From the NCBI RefSeq assembly GCF_006334915.2, contig NZ_VDMA02000015.1:186001-250000 (forward strand): a stretch of DNA of 64,000 bases, read 5' to 3'. The notes under the pieces are model-generated. The model was not told where the DNA came from, made no database searches, and saw only the letters and a list, made by a program, of their open reading frames with translations. Shown one piece after another: positions 1-8,372 of the stretch; position 1 is the stretch's first letter, and each line of letters opens with the position of its first letter. The stretch is from Microbispora catharanthi. Its GTDB lineage: Bacteria > Actinomycetota > Actinomycetes > Streptosporangiales > Streptosporangiaceae. The position numbers were made by a program, and so were the translations under genes.

Positions 1-648
1 GCCGCCAAGCACGCGCCCGGCGCCCCGGTCACCGTACGGCTCGCGCTCGCACCGGGCGAGACCGTGGTCACCGTCGCCAACGCCGCGTCGCACCGGCCCG
101 GGCGCGGCGTGACCGGCGGACACGGACTGCGGGCGCTGGCGGTGCGGGTCCGTCTGCAGGGTGGGTCCGTGGAAAGCGGCCCCGCCGACGACGGGTTCAC
201 CCTGACCGTACGGCTCCCGCACTCCGTTTCCCCGCATGTCCCCCCGCATGTCCCCCCGCGAACGGCGTCGCGGCCCGTGGAGCTGGATCTGGCGCTGGCC
301 CGGCGGCGGGTGCGCCGTACGCGGCTGGCCGCGGCGCTGGTCTGCCTGGCCGCGGCGGCCGGAGTGGCGGCGTTCGTGCTGGGGTTCACGGTCTACGAGG
401 CGGTCACCTCGGTCCTGCCGCCGGCCGAGTTCGCGAAGCTGCGGGTCGGGCAGGCCGAGTCGGAGGTCGCGGCGGTGCTGCCGGCCAGGACCAGGATCGA
501 CGATCCGTCGTGGCCCGAGCCGCCGATCCCGCCGGGCGCCCGGTGCCGCTACTACAGCACCAGCCCCGAGCCGTTCGGCGACTTGACGCTCTACCGGCTG
601 TGCTTCGCCGGGGGCCGCCTGGTCGCCAAGGCTTTCCTGCCCTCCTGA
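1..648 (+). CDS. C-terminal part of NarL-type sensor histidine kinase with extra C-terminal membrane segment
   Basis: The gene enters from the left edge in frame 1. It starts inside the HATPase domain: the G-box GGHGLRALAVRV and the closing strand GFTLTVRLP are visible. A normal NarL-family kinase would stop here. This one continues through a Pro-rich linker with a HVPPHVPP repeat, a hydrophobic segment (LAAALVCLAAAAGVAAFVLG) and about 85 residues ending at the TGA at 646-648. The tail motif FAKLRVGQAESEVAAVLP recalls the small BamE/SmpA fold ('L..G.s..eV'), which is a weak resemblance only. The response regulator follows 41 bp downstream on the same strand and is the obvious partner. The sensor and dimerisation parts lie outside the window. 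Confidence 0.8.
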   Translation, partial: AAKHAPGAPVTVRLALAPGETVVTVANAASHRPGRGVTGGHGLRALAVRVRLQGGSVESGPADDGFTLTVRLPHSVSPHVPPHVPPRTASRPVELDLALARRRVRRTRLAAALVCLAAAAGVAAFVLGFTVYEAVTSVLPPAEFAKLRVGQAESEVAAVLPARTRIDDPSWPEPPIPPGARCRYYSTSPEPFGDLTLYRLCFAGGRLVAKAFLPS

Positions 649-689
649 GCGGCACCCGGAGACTTTCCACGCTTCCGTACCATCAAGGC

Positions 690-1352
690 ATGCACGCGAT
701 CCGGGTGGTCCTGGCCGACGACGAACCGGTGATCCGGGCCGGGGTGCGGGCGATCCTGGCGGCGGACCCGGGCATCGAGGTGGTCGCCGAGGCCGCCGAC
801 GGGCGTGAGCTGGTGGACGCCGTCCTGGCGCACCGGCCCGACGTCGCGCTCGTCGACATCCGGATGCCCGCCCTGGACGGGCTGGCCGCCGCGGCCGAGG
901 TGCGCAGGACCGCCCCCGGCACCGCCGTACTGATCATGACGTCCTTCGGCGAGGACGCCTACGTCGCGCGGGCGCTGGGCGACGGCGCGGCGGGATTCCT
1001 GTTGAAGACCGGGGATCCGCGCGAGTTCCCCCTCGGGGTGCGGGCGGCGGCCGAGGGCGGGGCGTACCTGTCGCCGCCGGTGGCCGCACGGGTCATCCGG
1101 GGACTCGCCGGCGACCGGCTGTCGCGCTCGGCCGCGGCCCGGGAACAGGTCGCGGCGCTGACCGGCCGGGAGCGCGAGGTGCTCGCCCTGGTCGGCGAGG
1201 GCATGTCGAACGCGGGCATCGCCGCCCGTCTGCACCTCGCCGAGGGCAGCGTCAAGACCTACGTGAGCACGATCATGGGAAAGCTCGGCGTGCCCAACCG
1301 GGTGCGGGCGGCGGTCATCGCCCATGAGGCGGGACTGGCGGGCGGGCGGTAG
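690..1352 (+). CDS. NarL/LuxR-family response regulator
   Basis: A 220-residue two-component response regulator. The N-terminal receiver domain shows the acidic pair in VVLADDEP, the phospho-acceptor Asp in VALVDIRMP and the Lys in LLKTG. The C-terminal LuxR helix-turn-helix reads LTGREREVLALVGEGMSNAGIAARLHLAEGSVKTYVSTIMGKLG. It is cotranscribed with the kinase fragment just upstream. Start ATG at 690 was chosen because the receiver homology begins there; the ribosome site is weak. The last 38 bp overlap the convergent PAP2 gene. Its target genes cannot be deduced from the window. Confidence 0.92.
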   Translation: MHAIRVVLADDEPVIRAGVRAILAADPGIEVVAEAADGRELVDAVLAHRPDVALVDIRMPALDGLAAAAEVRRTAPGTAVLIMTSFGEDAYVARALGDGAAGFLLKTGDPREFPLGVRAAAEGGAYLSPPVAARVIRGLAGDRLSRSAAAREQVAALTGREREVLALVGEGMSNAGIAARLHLAEGSVKTYVSTIMGKLGVPNRVRAAVIAHEAGLAGGR

Positions 1353-1956
1353 TCAGCACCGCCGCCAGCGCCGGGCGCCGCCGCATCGCGGAGACCAGGG
1401 CGGCCGCGGGGTTCCGCAGGGCCAGCAGGACCAGCGGGGCGATCAGCGCGCCGAACAGCAGCCCCGCCGCCACGTCGTGCGGGTAGTGGACGCCCACGAA
1501 GACCCTGGAGAACGCCTCCAGCAGCGCGAGCGCCGGCGCCACCACCGCCATGCCGCGCCACAGGGCGACCAGCGCGACGGCCGCCGCCGCGGCGAAGGTC
1601 GCGTGGTTGCTCGGCAGCGACCAGTCGCCGTACGGCGGGCAGTGCGCCACGGTGACCACGTCGGCCAGGTCCCAGCAGGGGCGCCGCAGCCGCAGGACGC
1701 TCTTGACGCCCTCGCTCGCGAGGTAGGCCGTCACCACCGCGACCGGTGCGAGCAGGGCGAGCGCCATCCTGCGGTCGTCCCCCCGCCGCGCCCGCCACCA
1801 GCCGAGGACGAGGAACGCGAAGAGGACCGCGGGGACGGCGTCCGTCGCGATCCCCGCCGCGTCGCGCACCCATGCGGGGGTGTGCAGGGCGAGCGCGGTG
1901 ACCTCCCGATACCACTCGGCGCTGATGTCCGGGACGTCCTCGATCTCGTTGCCCAC
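1315..1956 (-). CDS. PAP2-family membrane phosphatase
   Basis: A 213-residue integral membrane phosphatase of the PAP2 superfamily, probably acting on a lipid (undecaprenyl or phosphatidate) phosphate at the outer membrane face. All three signature blocks are present: KSVLRLRRP (K-x6-RP type), PSNH, and SRVFVGVHYPHDV (SR-x5-H-x3-D), with several hydrophobic helices between them. The 3' end overlaps the convergent response regulator by 38 bp. Nothing in the neighbourhood fixes the substrate. Confidence 0.9.
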   Translation of the reverse strand: MGNEIEDVPDISAEWYREVTALALHTPAWVRDAAGIATDAVPAVLFAFLVLGWWRARRGDDRRMALALLAPVAVVTAYLASEGVKSVLRLRRPCWDLADVVTVAHCPPYGDWSLPSNHATFAAAAAVALVALWRGMAVVAPALALLEAFSRVFVGVHYPHDVAAGLLFGALIAPLVLLALRNPAAALVSAMRRRPALAAVLTTARPPVPPHGR

Positions 1957-2063
1957 CGGTTCCCCTCCGTGCTGCTTCGCGCCGGTCCGTCCGGCCCCTC
2001 GACCCTAGGAACCGGACGCACGGCGGGCACTCACGGAAAGTCGCCGGTGACCCTTCACTTTCG

Positions 2064-3380
2064 TCAATGTTCCGCCGGGACGGCCGCCCCCCTGCGGGTG
2101 AACCGCGCGTACGCCAGGGCGGCGCCGCCGACCAGCAGCGGCCAGAGTAGGTAGACGCCCGACGCGGCGACCAGCAGGGCGACCGCCACGAGCGCGAGCA
2201 GGGCGGCGGCCCTGGCCCGGCCGCGCGGCAGCAGCCGGATGGCGGCCGCGACGCCGATCGCGTAGACCACCACGAACGACCCGTTGGTCATCAGCACCAG
2301 GGGACGGATACCCGTCCCCGCCGCGTACACGACGGCGAGCGCCAGGAAGGACAGCACGGCGACGACCGCGAGGCTGCGCCGGGGCACCTCCCCGGCGACG
2401 CTGCCGCGGGAGAGCCAGCCGGGCAGGGCGCCGTCGCGGCCGAGGGCCGCGCCGAGCTTGGCCGCCCCGGCCCAGTACGCGTTCATCGCGCCGAGCGTCA
2501 GCAGCAGCGCGGCCACGGCGGCGAGCAGCCGGGCGTTGCCGCCGAGACCGAGGGCCAGCAGGTCGCCGAGGGGCGCCCGCGCGCCTCCGGCGGCCGGGCC
2601 GAGGACGGCGACGGTGGCGAAGGCGACCGACAGGTACAGCACGCCGACCAGCACGACGGCGGCCGCGGCGGCCCTGGGCAGGTCTCTGGACGGCCTGCGG
2701 AAGTCGGCGGCGAGGTGCGTGATCGCCTCCCAGCCGGCGAAGCTCCACACGAGCAGGGCCGCCGCCGGGGCGATGGCCGTCCAGCCGTGCGGGGCGAACG
2801 GCCGCAGGTTGGCCACATCGGCGTGCGGGAGCGACAGCGCGACGGCGACGACGAGCAATGCGACGAGCAGCCCGGCCAGCCCGAGCTGGACCCGGCCGGT
2901 CACCCGCAGACCGGAGGCGTTCGACACGGTCACGATCGCCATCAGCCCCGCGGCCGTCAGCGTCGCGGTGCCGGTCCCACCGCCCACCGCCGCGGCGACG
3001 TACTCGCCGCCGAACAGCGCCGCGGCGGCGGCGCTGGGCGGGATCGCGAAGTAGAAGCACCAGCCGACGACGACCGCGGCCCGGTCTCCGAAGGCGAGGC
3101 GGGCGTAGGTCGACACGCCGCCGGAGTCGGGGTGGCGCGCGCCGAGCGCGGCGAACGCCGCGGCCAGTGGGGCCGACAGCACGACCAGGCCGAGCCAGGC
3201 CAGCAGCGACGCCGGCCCGGCCGCCTGGGCCGCGAGCGCGGGCAGGGCGATGACGCCCGTGCCGAGCACCGCGCCGACGTACATGGCGGCGCCCTGGGCC
3301 GCCGTGAGGCGGCCCGCCGATGCGGTGGCGGGTGTGGCGGCCGGTGGTGGGACGGCAGGGGTGACGCTCGTCTGAGTCAT
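2064..3380 (-). CDS. APC-superfamily amino acid/polyamine permease
   Basis: A 438-residue transporter. The first helix region GAAMYVGAVLGTGVIALPALAA carries the unwound glycine-rich motif typical of APC permeases (G-x-G-x-I), and about twelve hydrophobic segments follow. A GGAAGG ribosome site precedes the ATG at 3380. The substrate is likely an amino acid or amine, not identifiable from sequence. It sits between the PAP2 gene and the first cluster regulator, reads in the same direction as the regulator, and begins 70 bp after the regulator's stop codon. I treat it as just outside the cluster. Confidence 0.88.
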   Translation of the reverse strand: MTQTSVTPAVPPPAATPATASAGRLTAAQGAAMYVGAVLGTGVIALPALAAQAAGPASLLAWLGLVVLSAPLAAAFAALGARHPDSGGVSTYARLAFGDRAAVVVGWCFYFAIPPSAAAAALFGGEYVAAAVGGGTGTATLTAAGLMAIVTVSNASGLRVTGRVQLGLAGLLVALLVVAVALSLPHADVANLRPFAPHGWTAIAPAAALLVWSFAGWEAITHLAADFRRPSRDLPRAAAAAVVLVGVLYLSVAFATVAVLGPAAGGARAPLGDLLALGLGGNARLLAAVAALLLTLGAMNAYWAGAAKLGAALGRDGALPGWLSRGSVAGEVPRRSLAVVAVLSFLALAVVYAAGTGIRPLVLMTNGSFVVVYAIGVAAAIRLLPRGRARAAALLALVAVALLVAASGVYLLWPLLVGGAALAYARFTRRGAAVPAEH

Positions 3381-3450
3381 GCGCGTTCACCTTCCAGTCA
3401 GGGAAGTGGCCGGCCGGGAACACCCGGCCGGCCCAGGTCGTGGAGCTGTC

Positions 3451-6249
3451 TCAGGCGGAGGTGCTGAACTCGAGGCTGGCGGGCAGGTCGGAACGGCGGG
3501 TGACGTTGAGCTTGCGATAGATGCGGGTCAGGTGCTGCTCGACCGTGCTGACCGTGATGTACAGCTTGTCGGCGATCTCGCGGTTGGTGTAGCCGACCGC
3601 GGCGAGCGAGGCCACCCGGCGCTCGGCTTCGCTCAGCGTCCCCGGGCCGCTCTCCGTGCGGGGCGGTTCGGCCGGCTGCCCGGGACCGCCCTGGGTGAGC
3701 GCGTTGACCAGCGGGACGGCCTCGCACTCCTCTGCGATCCGCTGGGCCTGCCTGGCGACCGTACGGGCGCGGCGCAGCTCTCCCACCGCCTGGTAGGCGT
3801 CGGCCAGGTCGACCAGGGCCCGGGCCAGCTCGTACTGGTCGCCGCTCGCCTGGAGCATGTCGGCGGCGCGGCGCAGCAGCGGGGGACGCTGCCTGGGCTC
3901 GCTCGCGGCGGCCGTCAGCCGCAGACCGGTCCCGCGGGCGCGGACCGGGCCGGGGGCGCAGCGCGCCACGTGCTCGTCCAGCAGCGGCCGGGCCCGCTCC
4001 GCGCGGCCCATGCCGATCAGCGCCTCGGCCGCGCCCGTCCGCCAGGAGACGAGCCCCGGCGAGTCGAGGCTCCAGGAGCCCATCAGCTCGCCGCACGTCT
4101 GGAAGTCGCGCAGCGCCATGCCGAGGTCGCCCGTCGCCAGGTGGTAGCGGCCCCGCGCGTTCAGATAGTGCAGGCCGTACCGGGTCTGGAGCATGGCTTC
4201 GGGCACCGGCTGGTTCACCAGCTGCACGGCCTCGTCCAACCGGCCCATCGCGGTCACCGCCGTCAGCAGCACCGACAGCGGGCCGCCGACCGCGACCCCC
4301 CAGCTCGTCGGCGGAATGAGCCGTACGGCCATCTGGGCGAGGCCCTCCGCGCCCTCCAGGTCGCCCTGCCGCAGGCTGATCTCGGCGCGCAGCGCCGCGA
4401 GGCGGGCCTGCCTGCTGGGGGCACGCCGGCTGGCGGCCTCCTCGAAGAACAGGTCGCACCAGGGGGCCGCCAGGTCGGACCGCTCGCCGTAGATCAGCGC
4501 GAGCAGCGCGCACTCGACGGCGTCCATCGACATGTCGTCGAGGCGGGAGCCGCGCAGGATGCGCTCCACGTCGGCCAGTGTCTGCGGGTGCGGGCCCTTG
4601 GTCAGCACCGCCGCGAGCGCGGTGGCGGCCTCCAGCCGGCCGATGACCGGCGCGGACGGCGGCGCCTGCGTGCTCATGTCGGTGACCCTCGGGATGTGCG
4701 CCAGGAACGGCGTGTAGGAGCAGCGCAGCCACGGCCGGACGGCGCGGATCTCGGCCACGGTCTCCGCGTCCATGATCGAGCCGATCCTGCCCAGGTGGTC
4801 GAGCACGTCACGGGCGTCGTCGAAGCGGCCGTGCCACAGCAGCGCCTTGGCCAGCACGACGGCGTCGGAGCCGCGCAGGTGGCCGCGGTGCATGGCGTCG
4901 GTGAGCTCGTCGAGGTGGGCCGCGGGGGCGCTCGGGTTGAGCCGCCACTCCGCCCGCACCAGCGTCGTCTTGATGGTGGCCCGGCGCTGGTCGTCGGTGC
5001 ACGCGCCGTCGGCCAGCCGCAGGTAGTCGACGGCGGGCTCGACGCGTCCCTCGCTGAGCGCCTGCCGGGCCGCCTCCTCCAGGATCGGTACGGCCCACGA
5101 GCCCCCGTTGTGCGAGGCGGCCAGCAGGTGCTCGGCGATCACGGCGGCCGGGGCGCCCTGGCCGTACGCCAGCTCGGCGGCCCTGCGGTGCAGGTCCGTC
5201 CGCTCGTGCCGGTCGAGGTCGGCGAGCACGGCGGCGCGCGCCTGGGGGTGGCGCAGGTGCAGGTCGGCGCCGACCAGCCCGGCGTTGTGCAACGCGTTGA
5301 GCGCCTGGACGACGACGCCGGCGTCGAGGTCGAGCAGCCGGTCGAGGTGGCCGGGGTCGCCGGCGACGGCCAGGCCCCGCGCGACGCGGGCCGCGAGCGG
5401 GTGCCCGCGGCGCAGGCACGACTGCACCGCCTGGCGGTAGGCGTCGCCCGCGACGATCTCGTCCGGCTCCGCCGCCGCTTCGCTCTCGGCCGGCGCGCCT
5501 CCGGCGTCGGTCGCGGCGAGGTGGTCCTCGATGAGCGCGCCCACGAGCAGCGGGTTGCCGCCGCTGACCGCGTGCCAGTCCGCGGCGAACCGCCGGGCGA
5601 CGTCGTCACCCACGATGTCGGCGGCCATGATCTCGACGCCCTCGCGGGACAGGGCCGACAGCGGGAGGCGGCGGCAGTGCGGCTGGCGCAGCAGCTCGGT
5701 CTGGAACAGCGACGGGGCGTTCCACGCCTCCTCCGACTGGCTGAAGATCGCCAGGATGTGGGCGAAGCGCAGCCTGCGGGCGAGGTAGGCCAGGCAGAGC
5801 TGCGAGGCGCGGTCGGCGTGCTGGATGTCGTCCACCACGATCATGAGGGGGTGCCGCTCCGCGAGTTCGAGCAGCACCATGCACAGGGCGTGCACGATGT
5901 GGGCGTCCACCTGGTCGACGTAGTCGGCCAGCGGGTCGGCCGACATGGCGCAGCGGGCGCCCTCGTGCAGCAGATTGCGGGTGCGCTCCTCCTCGTCGGG
6001 GGTGAGCGGCGCGTTGTGCAGGATCTGCGACAGCACGGCCAGCGCCAGTCCCGACTCCGACTGCGAGCAGGTCGCGGTCAGCGGCAGGGCGCCGTGCTCC
6101 AGCGCGTCCTCGACCAGAGTGTTGAGCAGTGCGGTCTTCCCCGTCGCGACGGGCCCGCCGACGATCGCGATCTTTCCTCTGCCGGTGACGGCGTCGGCCA
6201 GCATGTCCTCAAGGGAGGCCAACACCTCTTCCCGCTCCACCAGGGCCAT
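3451..6249 (-). CDS. LAL-type LuxR transcriptional regulator (cluster regulator)
   Basis: A 932-residue ATP-binding LuxR regulator. An N-terminal AAA-type domain has Walker A GGPVATGKT at about residues 26-34 and Walker B-like LMIVVDDIQHAD. A long helical TPR-like middle follows. The C-terminal LuxR helix-turn-helix reads LSEAERRVASLAAVGYTNREIADKLYITVSTVEQHLTRIYRKL. LAL proteins usually activate adjacent biosynthetic operons. The start ATG at 6249 is preceded by GGGAGG at good spacing. It lies 92 bp downstream of the isopropylmalate synthase gene on the same strand, so it may be cotranscribed or have its own promoter in 6250-6341. Confidence 0.93.
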   Translation of the reverse strand: MALVEREEVLASLEDMLADAVTGRGKIAIVGGPVATGKTALLNTLVEDALEHGALPLTATCSQSESGLALAVLSQILHNAPLTPDEEERTRNLLHEGARCAMSADPLADYVDQVDAHIVHALCMVLLELAERHPLMIVVDDIQHADRASQLCLAYLARRLRFAHILAIFSQSEEAWNAPSLFQTELLRQPHCRRLPLSALSREGVEIMAADIVGDDVARRFAADWHAVSGGNPLLVGALIEDHLAATDAGGAPAESEAAAEPDEIVAGDAYRQAVQSCLRRGHPLAARVARGLAVAGDPGHLDRLLDLDAGVVVQALNALHNAGLVGADLHLRHPQARAAVLADLDRHERTDLHRRAAELAYGQGAPAAVIAEHLLAASHNGGSWAVPILEEAARQALSEGRVEPAVDYLRLADGACTDDQRRATIKTTLVRAEWRLNPSAPAAHLDELTDAMHRGHLRGSDAVVLAKALLWHGRFDDARDVLDHLGRIGSIMDAETVAEIRAVRPWLRCSYTPFLAHIPRVTDMSTQAPPSAPVIGRLEAATALAAVLTKGPHPQTLADVERILRGSRLDDMSMDAVECALLALIYGERSDLAAPWCDLFFEEAASRRAPSRQARLAALRAEISLRQGDLEGAEGLAQMAVRLIPPTSWGVAVGGPLSVLLTAVTAMGRLDEAVQLVNQPVPEAMLQTRYGLHYLNARGRYHLATGDLGMALRDFQTCGELMGSWSLDSPGLVSWRTGAAEALIGMGRAERARPLLDEHVARCAPGPVRARGTGLRLTAAASEPRQRPPLLRRAADMLQASGDQYELARALVDLADAYQAVGELRRARTVARQAQRIAEECEAVPLVNALTQGGPGQPAEPPRTESGPGTLSEAERRVASLAAVGYTNREIADKLYITVSTVEQHLTRIYRKLNVTRRSDLPASLEFSTSA

Positions 6250-6341
6250 AATGAGCCTCCCGAATTCCGTTCGATTCTCGGCCGCGCCGGCCGGTTTCAC
6301 AATTGCCGTGACTTCTGTAAAGGTTCTGTGTTGAGCCGCGT

Positions 6342-8075
6342 TCAGCCGACCAGCGTCATTCGCGCCGAAACGCTCTCGCCGGCCCGCTCTCCCGCGCCTT
6401 CCGCGTCCGTTTCGCCGGCACGGGCCAGCGCCGAGCGGACGGCCGCGAAGGACGCGGCGACCACGTCGTGGTCGAGGCCCACCCCCCAGACCTGCCGCCC
6501 GTCGATCACGCACTCGGCGTAGACCGCGACCTCCCGGTCCTCCGCGCTCCCGGCCGCGGCCTCCACGCCGGTGCGGTGGACCATCTGCACGTCCACGTTC
6601 CAGACCGCGAGCCGGGCGCCCAGGGTGCGGATGGCGTCGGCCCGCGGCCCGGCGACGTCGAAGCGCGCGCCGTCGACGTACAACGTGGTCTGCAGCGGCC
6701 GGCCGCCGAGCCCGAGCGGGACGGTGATCTCGGTCCGCGACAGGTACTCCTCGTCGAACAGGTCGCGGACGACGGCCGGGGTGATCTCCCCGCCCGAGCC
6801 GTCCGCATGGGCCTGCACGACGCGGGCGAACTCCACCTGCAGGTTCTTGGGCAGGTTGAGCCCGTGCCAGGCGCTCAGGATGTAGGCCACGCCACCCTTG
6901 CCCGACTGGCTGTTGATGCGCACCACCGCCTCGTACGTGCGGCCGACGTCCTTGGGGTCGATCGGCAGGTACGGCATGCGCCACGGCAGGTCGTCCACGC
7001 TGACGCCCGCCTCGCCGGCCTCCACGACCAGCGCGTCGAAGCCCTTCTTGATGGCGTCCTGGTGGGAGCCGGAGAAGGCCGTGTAGACGAGGTCGCCGCC
7101 GTACGGGTGGCGGGGGCTGACCTGCATCTCGTTGCAGTACTCGACAGTGCGCCGGATCTCGGTGATGTCGGAGAAGTCGATGCCGGGGTCGACACCGTGG
7201 GTGTACATGTTCAGGCCGAGCGTGACCAGGCAGACGTTGCCGGCCCGCTCGCCGTTGCCGAACAGGCAGCCCTCGATCCGCTGGGCGCCGGCCAGCAGCG
7301 CCAGCTCGGAGGCGGCCACGCCGGTGCCCCGGTCGTTGTGCGGGTGGATCGACAGGCAGACGTGCTCGCGGTGGGACAGATTGCGGTCGAGCCACTCGAT
7401 CTGGTCGGCGAAGACGTGCGGGAGCGACCGCTCCACCGTGGTCGGGAAGTTGAGGATGATCTCCCGGCCCTCCTCCGGCTGCCACACGTCCATGACCGCC
7501 TCGCAGACCTCGAGCGCGAACTCGGGCTCGGTCTCGTTGAACAGCTCGGGCGAGTACTGGAATCCGAGGTCGCAGTCGCCCAGGGTCGCCTCGGCGTACT
7601 TCATCATCAGGCGGGTGCCCTCGACGGCGAGGTCCCTGCACTCGTCGCGGGTCATGCCGAAGACCACCCGGCGGAAGAGCGGGGCGGTCGCGTTGTAGAG
7701 GTGGATGTTGGCCCGGGGAGCGCCGGCCAGGCTCTCCACGGTCCGCCGGATCAGCTCGTCTCGCGCCTGCACCAGAACCGAGATCCGCACGTCGTCGGGG
7801 ATCCGGTCCTGCTCGATGAGCATGCGCACGAAGTCGTGGTCGTCCTGGCTCGCCACCGGGAACCCGACCTCGATCTCCTTGTATCCCATCCGTACGAGCA
7901 GGTCGAACATCGCGAGCTTGCGCTCCGGGCTCATCGGGTTGACCAGCGACTGGTTGCCGTCGCGCAGATCGGTGGACAGCCATCGCGGGGCGGCCTCGAT
8001 CGTCCGGTCCGGCCAGCGCCGGTCCGCCAGGCGGACGGGGGTGAAGGCCGAGTAACGGGAAGGAGAGCTGCTCAT
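6342..8075 (-). CDS. leuA: 2-isopropylmalate synthase
   Basis: A 577-residue HMGL-domain Claisen-type condensing enzyme, normally acetyl-CoA plus 2-ketoisovalerate to 2-isopropylmalate, the first step of leucine synthesis. It shows the actinobacterial LeuA pattern: RWLSTDLRDGNQSL with the metal Asp, GYKEIEVGFPVASQDD, the metal motif SIHPHNDRGTG, and NGERAGN. The C-terminal regulatory domain is present (roughly residues 440-577), so it is full length. ATG at 8075 has AAGGA 7 nt upstream and was preferred to ATG 8093. leuC, leuD and leuB are absent nearby. Its place beside a LAL regulator and a prenyltransferase suggests a dedicated or feedback-altered copy supplying a leucine-type precursor, or condensation with another 2-keto acid such as 4-aminophenylpyruvate (speculative). 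Confidence 0.9.
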   Translation of the reverse strand: MSSSPSRYSAFTPVRLADRRWPDRTIEAAPRWLSTDLRDGNQSLVNPMSPERKLAMFDLLVRMGYKEIEVGFPVASQDDHDFVRMLIEQDRIPDDVRISVLVQARDELIRRTVESLAGAPRANIHLYNATAPLFRRVVFGMTRDECRDLAVEGTRLMMKYAEATLGDCDLGFQYSPELFNETEPEFALEVCEAVMDVWQPEEGREIILNFPTTVERSLPHVFADQIEWLDRNLSHREHVCLSIHPHNDRGTGVAASELALLAGAQRIEGCLFGNGERAGNVCLVTLGLNMYTHGVDPGIDFSDITEIRRTVEYCNEMQVSPRHPYGGDLVYTAFSGSHQDAIKKGFDALVVEAGEAGVSVDDLPWRMPYLPIDPKDVGRTYEAVVRINSQSGKGGVAYILSAWHGLNLPKNLQVEFARVVQAHADGSGGEITPAVVRDLFDEEYLSRTEITVPLGLGGRPLQTTLYVDGARFDVAGPRADAIRTLGARLAVWNVDVQMVHRTGVEAAAGSAEDREVAVYAECVIDGRQVWGVGLDHDVVAASFAAVRSALARAGETDAEGAGERAGESVSARMTLVG

Positions 8076-8292
8076 GAGGAATTCCTTTCTCATCGGCGAC
8101 CTTGCCACCGAATTCGCGACCGACCGTTTTCCGAAAAGCTGTCCGCGAATCGCGCCGACTCCCATCCGGAAGGCCGTCCAAATTGCTGGTGATTCGCTGA
8201 CCGGTACGTTGCCGAAGCTACAAGCGCCCTGGTCAAGGGGCAAGGGAGAAGCAACTAGAGTGCGCCCCGTGTCACCCGTACGATCGGTAGGG

Positions 8293-8320
8293 GTATCGAA
8301 AGTTGTAGACCCGGTACAAC
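8293..8320 (+). promoter_or_regulatory. Candidate cluster operator between leuA and the UbiA gene
   Basis: Positions 8293-8311 read GTATCGAAAGTTGTAGACC and match 16 of 19 bases with the minus-strand sequence at 16000-16018 upstream of the peptide operon. The same spot contains a perfect inverted repeat, GTTGTA-N7-TACAAC, at 8302-8320. It lies 53 bp upstream of the UbiA start and 218 bp upstream of the leuA start, in the divergent promoter region. The LAL protein or the response regulator at 10519 are the obvious candidate binders; this is inference. Confidence 0.5.
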
Positions 8321-8372
8321 CTCCCGGGCGGCCCTCTTAACGCCCCCCTGAACCGGACACATACTCCGAGTC

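Noticed and set aside
3379..6522. Very long open frame on the plus strand opposite the LAL gene
   Set aside because: An antisense shadow of a GC-rich gene: Arg/Gly/Ala/Val-rich composition, no domain, no ribosome site. The same applies to the other long antisense frames (e.g. 6468-8192, 19168-21237).
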